From NCBI RefSeq assembly GCF_016862675.1, contig NZ_BONK01000019.1, positions 1 through 64,000 of the forward strand: a DNA stretch of 64,000 nt, written 5' to 3'. Numbering within the stretch: position 1 is the stretch's first letter; every line of letters begins with the position of its first letter. Of the stretch, positions 1 through 7,531 are shown one piece after another. This DNA comes from Cellulomonas chitinilytica. GTDB taxonomy: Bacteria; Actinomycetota; Actinomycetes; Actinomycetales; Cellulomonadaceae. The notes under the pieces are model-generated. The model worked only from the letters and a program-made list of their open reading frames with translations, searched no databases and was not told the DNA's origin. The translations under genes and the position numbers were made by a program.

Positions 1-303
1 GGGGGTGGCGGCACCACGACGCCTCCTCCCAGCAACGGCGGCGGCTGCACCGTGACGGTCACCAAGGGCCAGGACTGGACCGACCGCTTCAACGTGACCT
101 ACTCGGTGAGCGGCACCAACAACTGGACCGTCACGATCAAGCTCAACGGCAGCCAGAGCATCCAGAGCAGCTGGAACGCGTCGATCAGCGGCAGCGGCAC
201 CACCCGCACCGCGAAGCCGAACGGCAACGGGAACAACTTCGGCACCACGATCTACAAGAACGGGAACAGCACGACACCGACCGCCACCTGCGCGGCCGGC
301 TGA
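1..303 (+). CDS. C-terminal CBM2 module of a secreted carbohydrate-active protein (5' end outside window)
   Basis: Only the C-terminus is in the window. The frame is open from base 1: a Gly/Thr/Pro/Ser linker of about 15 residues, then a module of about 85 residues that starts with Cys and ends with a Cys four residues from the stop. It contains spaced Trp residues and the W-x-V-x-I/L, S-W-N-A and N-N-F-G patterns of family 2 carbohydrate-binding modules. CBM2 modules bind cellulose or xylan through surface aromatics and are closed by a terminal disulfide. The catalytic domain lies upstream and cannot be identified, so the enzyme class is unknown. Two strong hairpins follow the stop. Confidence 0.85.
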   Translation, partial: GGGGTTTPPPSNGGGCTVTVTKGQDWTDRFNVTYSVSGTNNWTVTIKLNGSQSIQSSWNASISGSGTTRTAKPNGNGNNFGTTIYKNGNSTTPTATCAAG

Positions 304-323
304 CGGACATGACCGGGTGACCG

Positions 324-350
324 CCCCGGGGGCGCCGCCCGCCCCCGGGG
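324..350 (+). terminator. GC-rich hairpin after the CBM2 gene
   Basis: Perfect 11-bp stem (CCCCGGGGGCG pairing with CGCCCCCGGGG) with a 5-nt loop, 20 bases after the stop. There is no T tract, as is common in high-GC actinobacteria. Confidence 0.7.
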
Positions 351-354
351 AACC

Positions 355-391
355 GACGCCGGGTCCGAGCACTCCGCTCGGGCCCGGCGTC
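355..391 (+). terminator. Second hairpin, tandem to the first
   Basis: A 16-bp stem with one G-T pair and loop ACTCC, starting four bases after the first hairpin. The tandem arrangement insulates the next promoter from the CBM2 gene. Confidence 0.7.
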
Positions 392-409
392 GTCATGCCC
401 GGAACCAGC

Positions 410-452
410 GATGTCAAAAATTCTAGACATCGTGTCCGGTCTGCCATACATT
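410..452 (+). promoter_or_regulatory. Promoter with overlapping inverted repeat for the membrane protein/HTH pair
   Basis: TAGACA (424-429), 17-bp spacer, TACATT (447-452) resembles a housekeeping promoter. An inverted repeat GATGTC-N10-GACATC (410-431) covers the -35 element. This stretch is A/T-rich compared with its surroundings. A repressor at the repeat would block RNA polymerase; the small HTH protein encoded second in the operon is the obvious candidate (inference). Confidence 0.55.
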
Positions 453-483
453 CGTCGGGTCAGCAGACCACGATCGGAGCGCC

Positions 484-936
484 ATGACCGCCGACGACGA
501 GCACGTCCCACCCTCCTACGGTGAGCGCACCGCCTGGACGTACGCGGTCGTCATCCCCGTCGGCACCCTCGGCTACCTCGCGGTCGTCGTCCCCCGCGCG
601 CTCACCCAGCCGATCGACCAGGTCGCGTGGGCCGGGCCCATGCTCTGGGCGATGGGCCTGTCGATCGTCGCGAGCATCGTCGGCGCGATCGTCTTCGCGA
701 TCGTCGTCCGGGACCACGAGGGCCGGCTCGACGTCCGCGACACCCAGATCGAGCGGTACGGCGACCGCGTCGCGCTCTGGTTCACCACCGCCGGCGCGAT
801 CGTCGCGCTGCCCCTGTCGATGCTCGAGGTCGACTGGTTCTGGATCGGCAGCACCCTGTTCGTCCTCGCCGCGACCGGCTCCACCTGGGGTGCGATCGTC
901 CAGATCCGCGCCCACCGCGGGACCTTCGTTGGGTAG
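484..936 (+). CDS. Small four-helix membrane protein (DUF2178-like)
   Basis: 150 residues with four hydrophobic segments, at roughly 20-40, 55-78, 98-115 and 120-140. Between segments 2 and 3 is a charged cytoplasmic-type loop (RDTQIERYGDRVALW) like the DERD-x-I-x-x-x-G-x-R pattern of DUF2178-type proteins. Such proteins are often encoded directly before a short XRE regulator, as here: the next reading frame starts inside this gene and overlaps it by 8 bp. Function is unknown; a membrane sensor or partner that controls the regulator is plausible. It is the first gene behind the promoter at 410-452. Confidence 0.75.
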   Translation: MTADDEHVPPSYGERTAWTYAVVIPVGTLGYLAVVVPRALTQPIDQVAWAGPMLWAMGLSIVASIVGAIVFAIVVRDHEGRLDVRDTQIERYGDRVALWFTTAGAIVALPLSMLEVDWFWIGSTLFVLAATGSTWGAIVQIRAHRGTFVG

Positions 937-1156
937 GACGACGCGGGTCACCAACACCGTCCGGCTGCACCGCTTCACGCACGGCGAGATGACGCAGGCC
1001 GAGCTCGCGACCCGGCTCGGCGTCACCCGCCAGACCGTCATCGCCATCGAGCAGGGCCGGTACTCGCCGACCCTCGAGATGGCCTTCCAGATCGCGCGGG
1101 TGTTCGGGGTCCCGCTCGACGACGTCTTCCAGTACCCCGACGACGAGGACCGCTAG
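929..1156 (+). CDS. Short XRE/YozG-type HTH transcriptional regulator
   Basis: 75 residues, essentially one helix-turn-helix domain: the recognition region reads MTQAELATRLGVTRQTVIAI, followed by EQGRYSPTLEMAF and an acidic tail. This matches the small YozG/XRE class of about 70 residues. No ATG is available at a sensible place, so the TTG at 929 is chosen: it gives the family length and an 8-bp overlap with the membrane gene, so translation is likely coupled. It probably represses its own operon through the inverted repeat at 410-431. Confidence 0.85.
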   Translation: MGRTTRVTNTVRLHRFTHGEMTQAELATRLGVTRQTVIAIEQGRYSPTLEMAFQIARVFGVPLDDVFQYPDDEDR

Positions 1157-1252
1157 ACCCCCGCTCCTCACCGGACCGCGTGCCGCCAGGGCACGTGGCC
1201 TCCACCTCGCACACCCTCGTGCACCCCGCACGAGCCGTCGAAGGAGCCCGCC

Positions 1253-1957
1253 ATGTCACCCCGCCGCACCGCCCGCCTCGCGGGCCTGCTCTACCTGGTC
1301 GTCGCCCTCCTCGGCGGCTGGGCCCAGCTCGTCCGCACCCAGGTGCACGTGCCCGACGACGCCGCGGCCACCGCCGCCGCGATCGCCGACCACGCCACGG
1401 CGGTGCGGCTGGCCGTCGGTGCCGACGTCGTCGACGCCACCGCGTTCGCCCTGTTCGGCCTCGCCATGCAGCAGCTCCTGCACCACGTGCACGCCCGCGC
1501 GGCCGCCGCGCTGGTGCTCGGCACGTGGCTCAGCGCGGCGATGGCGCTGGTCATGCTGACGTTCCACGTCGGCGCGCTGCTCGTCGTCACCGACCCCGCC
1601 GTCTCGTCGGCCGTGGGCGACCCCGACGGGCTCGCGCTGCTGCTGCTCGACATGCAGTCGGCGGCCTACTCGCTCGCCGGCGTGTTCTTCGCGCTGTGGA
1701 TGGCCGCCGCCGCGTACCTCGTCGCCCGGTCGGGGATGTTCGCGCGGTTCGTCGCGCCGCTCGTCGCCGCCGGGTCGGTCGCGTGGCTGCTCAACACGGT
1801 GCTCGTCCTCGTCGTCCCGGACCTCCCCGCGGTGGACGGCCTGACGGCGGCGGTCGCGACGGTCGGGGAGATCAGCCTCCTGACCTACCTGCTCGTCCGC
1901 GGCGTGCGCCGGGGAGCCGACGCGACGCCCCGGGTGCCGTCGGCCGCGACCGCGTGA
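1253..1957 (+). CDS. DUF4386-like integral membrane protein
   Basis: 234 residues with about six hydrophobic segments. The N-terminus (RTARLAGLLYLVVALLGG) has the R-x-A-G-x-x-Y-L pattern that begins DUF4386 proteins, and the spacing of later helices fits that family. No catalytic motif is visible and no function is known. AAGGAG lies 7 bases before the ATG. A short hairpin (1179-1195) separates it from the HTH gene, so it probably has its own promoter. It converges on the lectin-propeller gene. Confidence 0.7.
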   Translation: MSPRRTARLAGLLYLVVALLGGWAQLVRTQVHVPDDAAATAAAIADHATAVRLAVGADVVDATAFALFGLAMQQLLHHVHARAAAALVLGTWLSAAMALVMLTFHVGALLVVTDPAVSSAVGDPDGLALLLLDMQSAAYSLAGVFFALWMAAAAYLVARSGMFARFVAPLVAAGSVAWLLNTVLVLVVPDLPAVDGLTAAVATVGEISLLTYLLVRGVRRGADATPRVPSAATA

Positions 1958-1999
1958 CGACCTCGGTAGACCGTCACGCGGGCGGCGGAAGTGCTCTCG

Positions 2000-2047
2000 C
2001 TCCCGCGGTGAGGCGGCCCGCCGCAGCGTGCCGCCTCACCCCGGGAG
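2000..2047. terminator. Bidirectional terminator between convergent genes
   Basis: GGTGAGGCGG (2007-2016) pairs perfectly with CCGCCTCACC (2031-2040), extended by an outer CTCCC/GGGAG pairing. It lies between two convergent stops and can serve both strands. Confidence 0.7.
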
Positions 2048-2059
2048 CTCAGACGACCA

Positions 2060-3682
2060 CTAGAGGCTGGCCCACGTGCTGAACGGGCCTCCCGGGGAGG
2101 TCTGGCAGCTTCCTGCGATGACACCGTCGCTGTTGGCGCCGTACACGCAGTTGATGCCTGTCGACGTCCGGATCCCCGAGAGTGCCGTGACGATCGGACC
2201 TCCGCTTCCGATCTGCGCCCAGCTCGACGCCCGTGGCGTCGTCGGCACGCTCGTGCCCCAGACGGTCCCGTCGGTCCCGGGGGCGTAGGCCGAGTACAGG
2301 TTCGGAGACGGGATGACGGCAGGGGTCGCGATGCCTACGGGCGTCGGACCCGACCCGAGGTTGACCCACGAGCCGAAAGCGACACCCGGTGCTGATTGGG
2401 TCACGCTCGCGACCGCGGTGGACGCCGCGCCGGCGAACACCGTCACCCGGTCGTGGTCGAGGACGGCGACCGGCTCGGTCGTCACGCCTGCGCCCGCGAC
2501 TCCGAGCCGGCTCCACGCGTTGAACACCGAGCCGGGGGCCGGCTGCTCGGTGCCGTAGATGTACCCGTCGCCACCCTCGACGAACAGTCCGATCCGGTCG
2601 TTGGAGAAGCGCACGACGGCTGGACGGCCGAACAGTCGCAAGCTCGAGCTGCCAATGGTCGTCCAGCTGCCGAACGCGCCACCGGGTGCCGTCTGCGCGA
2701 CGCCGGAGACCGTCCCGGACTGCGTCGTCGCGTAGACGGCGATGATGCCGGACGCCAGCTGAACAGCGACGGGATCCCCCGTGACGCCGGCGCCGGCGGT
2801 ACCGATCGTCGTCCACGGAGCGAACGATCCACCGACGGCTGTCTGGTTCGTGCCCACGACCAGACCGCCTGAGGTTCGGGCGTAGGCGGCGATGATCCCG
2901 TTGCTCAGCCTCACGACGGAGGGACGTCCCACGAGCGTGCCTGCGCCCGCGCCGAGCGTCTGCCAGGCGCCGAGGCCGGCGCCCGCGGCGGCCTGGCTCG
3001 CACCCCAGAGGTTGCCGTCGGAACGGATCGCGTAGAGCGAGATGCGGTCCGCGGCGTCGATGATCGCCGCAGGTGCGTTGTAGGCGAGCGCCGCAGTCGG
3101 AACGACGACGGGAGCACCCCCGTCCGCCTCGACGATGTTGCGGTACCGGTACGCCTTGTAGGCGCTGTTCGAGCGAGAGTCGATGTTGGTCGCGGTCGCA
3201 CTGGTCAGGACATGCTTTGCCGGGGTGCTCCCGAAGGAGTAGTACCAAAATGCGCTGTGACCGGCATCGACCCACTGGTCGAACAGGATCGCGTGACCGG
3301 GCTGACCAGGCTGCGACAGGAAGTCGCCCGGTCTCAGGTCGCTTCGAGGAATCTCATAGCCAACCCCCGGCAGCGAGCTGCTCGTCTCACTGCCGCTGAG
3401 GTGCAGAGCCATCGACACGTAGCCTGAGCAGTCAGTCCGGTAGGGCTCGCCGGTCGGGCCGTTGGCAGCGCCCCCCATGTTGTAGTTGGGCGAATGATCG
3501 ACCCAATATTGGGCGCGAGCGATCACCTCGGAGCGACTGATCGCACCGCCTCGGGCTGAGAGCCACGCGGCGGAAGATGACGTGGACGTGCCCACGAGCG
3601 CGATCCCCATAAACAACAACGCGACCGCAGTGAATGCGGCCGCAGCCCATTTCGGGCGTGACAGAGTTCTTTCAAATGACAC
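2060..3682 (-). CDS. Secreted NlpC/P60-like hydrolase with C-terminal seven-bladed lectin-like propeller
   Basis: 540 residues. A signal peptide with a long hydrophobic core covers about 1-38. Residues 45-160 look like an NlpC/P60 or CHAP-type papain-fold hydrolase: catalytic Cys in TDCSGY (Cys85), a GDF turn, and His in GQPGHAILF (His130). Residues 190-540 hold seven repeats of about 48 residues, each with an xxW-x-x-I/L motif and an A-x-Y-A strand, typical of PLL/tachylectin-like beta-propeller lectins. A wall-directed peptidase or amidase anchored by sugar binding is the likely role. The gene is less GC-rich and less codon-biased than its neighbours, suggesting recent acquisition. It could instead act on a host or competitor wall. 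Confidence 0.75.
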   Translation of the reverse strand: MSFERTLSRPKWAAAAFTAVALLFMGIALVGTSTSSSAAWLSARGGAISRSEVIARAQYWVDHSPNYNMGGAANGPTGEPYRTDCSGYVSMALHLSGSETSSSLPGVGYEIPRSDLRPGDFLSQPGQPGHAILFDQWVDAGHSAFWYYSFGSTPAKHVLTSATATNIDSRSNSAYKAYRYRNIVEADGGAPVVVPTAALAYNAPAAIIDAADRISLYAIRSDGNLWGASQAAAGAGLGAWQTLGAGAGTLVGRPSVVRLSNGIIAAYARTSGGLVVGTNQTAVGGSFAPWTTIGTAGAGVTGDPVAVQLASGIIAVYATTQSGTVSGVAQTAPGGAFGSWTTIGSSSLRLFGRPAVVRFSNDRIGLFVEGGDGYIYGTEQPAPGSVFNAWSRLGVAGAGVTTEPVAVLDHDRVTVFAGAASTAVASVTQSAPGVAFGSWVNLGSGPTPVGIATPAVIPSPNLYSAYAPGTDGTVWGTSVPTTPRASSWAQIGSGGPIVTALSGIRTSTGINCVYGANSDGVIAGSCQTSPGGPFSTWASL

Positions 3683-3889
3683 TCTCTAGCACCTCTCACC
3701 TGTGGATCATTCGGGCCGTCCCAAGCCGCCGCAACCACGGTGTTCAGTTCCGGCGCATGGGCACCGTATCGGCACATACCGCACCATGTCGGGCTCAATT
3801 TCGGTGAGCTCGTCCCCTGGCCGTGCCATCCGCGCGCCGGATCGCGCGTCGGGAGCTCGGGCGGGTCTCGCGCAGCTGCGCCGACCCCG

Positions 3890-4852
3890 TCACGCGGGCG
3901 GCGGCGCCCCCGCCCGTCGCAGCCGCAGGCGCCGCGCCACGCGGTGCCACACCACCTGCTGCACCAGGAGCGTCGCCCACCCGGCGACCGCCATCCCGAG
4001 GATGTTCACGACGAGCTGGAGCGCGCTGCCGCGCGCCTCGGTCCACGCGCCGAACGTCAGGCTCAGCGCGAGGCTGCCCGCCGCGGGCACCGTCGTCACC
4101 GAGATGAACACCCCGGACAGCCCACCGAGCCGGGCCGACGTCAGCGACAGCACACCCGCCGCCCCCGCGATGACGGCGACCACGACCGACCACCGGTCCG
4201 GGGAGAACACGAACGACGTGTCCGGCCGCGGGCGCGTGAAGTCCTCGATGGTCACCCAGCCGATCGCCTCCCCGACCAGCGCCGCCGCGGCCGTCACGAC
4301 GATCGCCAGGGCGAAGCCGACGAACAGCGTCACGAGCGCCCGGCGGAGCAGCACCGGCCGCCGCCTCACGAGCCCGACCCCGAGCGCGACCACCGCACCG
4401 AACTCCGGGCCGAGCACCATCGCGCCGATCACCAGCACCTGCGAGTCGAGCAGCAGCGCGATCGCCGCGATGATCGTCGCCAGGCACATGAAGCTCGCGT
4501 ACGTCCAGTTCAGCTCGGAGTCCTCGTACGCCTGCTGCGTGACCTCCGCCCAGACCACGGCGTCGGCGCTGCTGCCCGGGGCCAGCCGCTCGGCGTCGAA
4601 CCCGCGCTGCGACACCCACGTCTCGACCTCGTCGACCCGCAGCGTGCCGTCGCGGTGCACCCCCAGGCCCACCAGGCGTTCGACGACGCCGTCGGTCGCC
4701 TCCCGGGCGACGTCCGCGATCACCACGTCACCCTGCGGCCGCACCGACGCGTCGCGCAGGACCGCCAGGCTGCTCACCGCCGGGTCGTCGGAGAGGGTGC
4801 CGACGACCCGCTCGCTCAGGTCACGCGGGACGGAGAGCGTCAGTCGCAGCAC
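3890..4852 (-). CDS. DUF389 family membrane protein
   Basis: 320 residues from a GTG at 4852; longer in-frame starts would run into the divergent VOC gene. The N-terminal 100 residues are a soluble alpha/beta domain (LRLTLSVPRDLSERVV...), followed by five or six transmembrane helices beginning around NWTYASFMCLATIIAAIALL and VLVIGAMVLGPEFGAVVAL. The G-A-M-x-x-x-P motif at the second helix is the hallmark of the DUF389/TIGR00341 family. The molecular role is unestablished. A 55-bp gap separates it from the divergent VOC gene, so the two share a promoter region. A 207-bp intergenic stretch follows with no feature I can support. Confidence 0.8.
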   Translation of the reverse strand: MLRLTLSVPRDLSERVVGTLSDDPAVSSLAVLRDASVRPQGDVVIADVAREATDGVVERLVGLGVHRDGTLRVDEVETWVSQRGFDAERLAPGSSADAVVWAEVTQQAYEDSELNWTYASFMCLATIIAAIALLLDSQVLVIGAMVLGPEFGAVVALGVGLVRRRPVLLRRALVTLFVGFALAIVVTAAAALVGEAIGWVTIEDFTRPRPDTSFVFSPDRWSVVVAVIAGAAGVLSLTSARLGGLSGVFISVTTVPAAGSLALSLTFGAWTEARGSALQLVVNILGMAVAGWATLLVQQVVWHRVARRLRLRRAGAPPPA

Positions 4853-4907
4853 AGGGGCATTCTGGACCTCGCGGCCCCGCCGACGGCGGCGACACCAAGG
4901 AGGCCTC

Positions 4908-5336
4908 ATGAGCAACCTGGTCGTGCACTTCGAGATCCACGCGTCCGAGCCGCAACGGCTCATCGACTTCTACTCCGCGCTGTTCGGGTGGACGTTCATG
5001 CAGTTCGGGTCCGTGGAGTACTGGGCGATCGACACCGGCGACGGCGCGATCAACGCGCAGGCGGAGCCCGGGCACGGGATCAACGGCGGGCTCGTCCAGC
5101 GGCGCGGCCCCCGGCCCGAGACGGGCGCGCCCATCAACGGCGCCGACGTCGTGATCGGCGTCGACGGCGTCGTCGACGAGGTGTTCGCGAAGGGCCTGGC
5201 GCTCGGCGCGACCGTGGCCGTGCCCCTCATGGACATGGAACGGGTCGGCCGGCTCGGCTACCTCGCCGACCCCGACGGGAACGTGTTCGGGCTCATCTCG
5301 CCGACCCTCTCGGACGGCACGTCGGCGATGGGCTGA
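4908..5336 (+). CDS. VOC (glyoxalase/bleomycin-resistance) family protein
   Basis: 142 residues, one VOC domain made of two beta-alpha-beta-beta-beta units. Visible landmarks are VHFEIHASEPQRLIDFYSALFGW at the start and YLADPDGNVFGLIS near the end; the second contains the usual D-P-x-G-N-x-x-G metal-site turn. VOC proteins bind a divalent metal and act as lyases, dioxygenases or resistance proteins; the substrate cannot be read from sequence. AAGGAGG lies four bases upstream of the ATG. It is divergent from the DUF389 gene. Confidence 0.85.
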   Translation: MSNLVVHFEIHASEPQRLIDFYSALFGWTFMQFGSVEYWAIDTGDGAINAQAEPGHGINGGLVQRRGPRPETGAPINGADVVIGVDGVVDEVFAKGLALGATVAVPLMDMERVGRLGYLADPDGNVFGLISPTLSDGTSAMG

Positions 5337-5354
5337 CCCCGCTACCGTCGCGGT

Positions 5355-5969
5355 GTGGCTGCCTCCCCCGACGTCTTCCACGCGCGCGTGCTCGCCGCCG
5401 TCGACGAGCGCACCGGCCGTCTGCCGAGCCCGTCAATGGCGTACTGGGAGATCTTCCCGTTCGAGACCGACGACCTCACCGTGGTCCCCGTCGTCGCGCC
5501 CGTGCTCCCCGAGCCCGCGCGGCACGGCGCCGGCGGGGTGGACTGCGGCGCGTGCGCGAGCGAGGACGGCACGGTCTGGCGCCACGCCCACTGGCGCCCG
5601 CGCGTCTCGGCGACGACGAGCGGCGTCCCGCTGCGGCTGATGCTCGTCTCGCAGGCGCACGTCGACTTCCCCGACCTGCCCGACGAGCGTGCCGCCGAGG
5701 TCGGCGTGCTGCTGGTGCACCGGGCGCGCGCGATCGAGTCGCTCCCGCACGTCGCCCGCGCGCACCTCAGCAAGTGGGGCGACGGCGGTGAGCACCTGCA
5801 CGTGTTCGCGTACGCCCGGCCCGAGGGCCAGCGGCAGATGCTCGGGACCCTCATGCCCCTCTGGGACGACGTGCTGCCGCCGGTGCCGCTCGACGAGCGT
5901 GACGCCGACGCGCGTGCCGTCGCCGAGGCGCTGGTGCGCTCGTTCGGCGGTGCGGTGGCCCGCCCGTGA
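5355..5969 (+). CDS. HIT-superfamily-like protein
   Basis: 204 residues, no signal peptide or membrane segment. A C-x-x-C pair (DCGACAS) lies near residue 65. About 85 residues later comes KWGDGGEHLHVFAYARPEG, a degenerate H-x-H-x-x-x-A-R histidine-triad-like segment. The sequence between (SATTSGVPLRLMLVSQAHVDF) fits the HIT/GalT fold order, but the triad is shortened, so nucleotide hydrolase or transferase activity is uncertain. The GTG start has no ribosome binding site; TACCGT lies exactly 6 nt upstream, suggesting a leaderless transcript. Confidence 0.55.
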   Translation: MAASPDVFHARVLAAVDERTGRLPSPSMAYWEIFPFETDDLTVVPVVAPVLPEPARHGAGGVDCGACASEDGTVWRHAHWRPRVSATTSGVPLRLMLVSQAHVDFPDLPDERAAEVGVLLVHRARAIESLPHVARAHLSKWGDGGEHLHVFAYARPEGQRQMLGTLMPLWDDVLPPVPLDERDADARAVAEALVRSFGGAVARP

Positions 5970-6008
5970 CCGGCCAGTGACCGACCTCGTCGGCTGAGGC
6001 GCCCCGCG

Positions 6009-6995
6009 TCAGCGGCCCGTCATCGCCTGCATCGCCTCGTCGTACCTCGCGCCCGCGACGCCGACCCGGGCGGCCGCCTGGTCGAGCGCGGTCCGGTCCG
6101 CGGGCCCCAGGTCGAGCGCGGTCGCACCGAGGTTCTCCTCCAGACGGGCCAGGCGGCGCGTCCCGGGGATCGGCACGACCGACGGCCGCTGCGCGAGCAG
6201 CCACGCGAGGGCGACCTGCGCGGGCGTCGCGTCGTGCCGGGCGGCGACCTCGCCGACGAGGTCCAGGAGTTCCCTGTTCGCGGCGCGGTTCTCCTCGGTG
6301 AAGCGGGGGATGGTGGCGCGGATGTCGTCGGCCGCGAACCGGGTGGCCGGGTCCACGGTCCCCGTGAGGTAGCCGCGACCGAGCGGGCTGAACGGCACGA
6401 GACCGATGCCGAGCTCGTCGAGCGTGGGCAGGACCTCCGCCTCCACGTCGCGCGTCCACAGCGAGTACTCGCTCTGCAGCGCCGTCACCGGGTGCACGGC
6501 GTGCGCGCGACGGATCGTTGCGGCGCCGGCCTCCGACAGGCCGAGGTGTGCGACCTTCCCCTCCGCGACCAGCTCGGCGACGGTGCCGGCGACGTCCTCG
6601 ATCGGCACCCGGGGGTCGACGCGGTGCTGGTAGAACAGGTCGATCCGGTCGGTCCGCAGGCGGCGCAGCGACGCGTCGGCCACGCGCCGCACCTGTTCGG
6701 GGCGGCTGTCCAGCCCGACCGACCGGCCGTCACGGATGTCCCAGCCGAACTTCGTCGCGAGGACCACCTGGTCCCGGACCGGCTCCAACGCCTCCCCGAC
6801 GAGCTCCTCGTTGACGTACGGGCCGTACACCTCCGCGGTGTCGAAGAGCGTGACCCCGCGCTCGACGGCTCCGCGCAGCACGCCGATCATCTCCGCCCGG
6901 TCGCCCGGGTTGGGGCCGTACGCCTCGCTCATGCCCATGCAGCCCAGGCCGATCGCCGAGACCTCCAGTCCCCCGCCCAGCGTGCGCGTGTCCAT
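6009..6995 (-). CDS. Aldo/keto reductase
   Basis: 328 residues, the normal length of the NADPH-dependent AKR (beta/alpha)8 barrel. The catalytic tetrad is intact: Asp52 and Tyr57 in FDTAEVYG, Lys82 in ATKFGWD, His124 in YQHRVD. The cofactor-binding C-terminal segment VPIPGTRRLARLEEN is also present. The start MDTRTLGGGLEVSAIGLGCMG is the classic AKR N-terminus. It resembles the YajO/AKR11-13 type group; the physiological aldehyde or ketone is unknown. It converges with the HIT-like gene, 39 bp away. Confidence 0.92.
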   Translation of the reverse strand: MDTRTLGGGLEVSAIGLGCMGMSEAYGPNPGDRAEMIGVLRGAVERGVTLFDTAEVYGPYVNEELVGEALEPVRDQVVLATKFGWDIRDGRSVGLDSRPEQVRRVADASLRRLRTDRIDLFYQHRVDPRVPIEDVAGTVAELVAEGKVAHLGLSEAGAATIRRAHAVHPVTALQSEYSLWTRDVEAEVLPTLDELGIGLVPFSPLGRGYLTGTVDPATRFAADDIRATIPRFTEENRAANRELLDLVGEVAARHDATPAQVALAWLLAQRPSVVPIPGTRRLARLEENLGATALDLGPADRTALDQAAARVGVAGARYDEAMQAMTGR

Positions 6996-7063
6996 CGTCG
7001 CCTCCTCGTGCCCGACCCTGGTGCGAGCATGTCCCAGGTCTGCCTACCGGACGGAGATGCCGC

Positions 7064-7471
7064 ATGACCAGGTTCGTCGTCGACGGCGGTGCCGCGCTCC
7101 GGCTCGCCGAGACCGGGGCGCAGGTCCCGGACGTGCACGTGCTCCTCGCCCCGACCCTGCTGCGCTCCCAGGTGCTCTCCACCATGCACGAGGCGGTGCA
7201 CCGGGGCGAGGTGCCCGCCGCGGAGGCGCGCCGACGGGTCGCGGCCGTGGGGAAGCTGAGGATCCGGCTGCTCGGCGACGCCGTGCTGCGCGGCACCGCC
7301 TGGCAGGTCGCCGACCGTCTCGGGTGGGAGTCCACCTACGCCGCCGAGTACGTGGCCCTCACCCTGCTCCAGGCCGACGCGCTCGTGACGCTCGACGCCG
7401 ACCTCGCCCGGGCGGTCGCCCCGGAGGTCCGGACGGCCCCGTTCGACGCCCTCCTGGACCCCACGGCCTGA
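7064..7471 (+). CDS. Solitary PIN-domain protein (VapC-like)
   Basis: 135 residues with a PIN fold: first acidic residue in FVVDGG, then LLAPTLLRSQVLSTM, the third motif AAEYVALTLL and the fourth LVTLDADLA. PIN domains are Mg2+-dependent RNases. At the position where VapC toxins usually have a catalytic Glu (R-x-E-V) this protein has Gln. No antitoxin gene is adjacent: the upstream neighbour is a divergent aldo/keto reductase. It therefore belongs to a stand-alone PIN group or is a decayed toxin. GGAG sits 7 bases before the ATG. Confidence 0.7.
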   Translation: MTRFVVDGGAALRLAETGAQVPDVHVLLAPTLLRSQVLSTMHEAVHRGEVPAAEARRRVAAVGKLRIRLLGDAVLRGTAWQVADRLGWESTYAAEYVALTLLQADALVTLDADLARAVAPEVRTAPFDALLDPTA

Positions 7472-7531
7472 CCACCACGCCGCCCGGAGGCGTCAGCCGG
7501 CACCCCCCGGGGGCACGCCCGGGCGCGGCCG

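Noticed and set aside
4853..4963. Longer N-terminus for the DUF389 protein
   Set aside because: It would overlap the VOC gene and adds basic residues foreign to the family.
3740..5791. 683-codon + strand frame spanning the DUF389 and VOC genes
   Set aside because: Translation is Arg/Pro/His-rich noise; VOC and HIT-like genes use other frames with proper starts.
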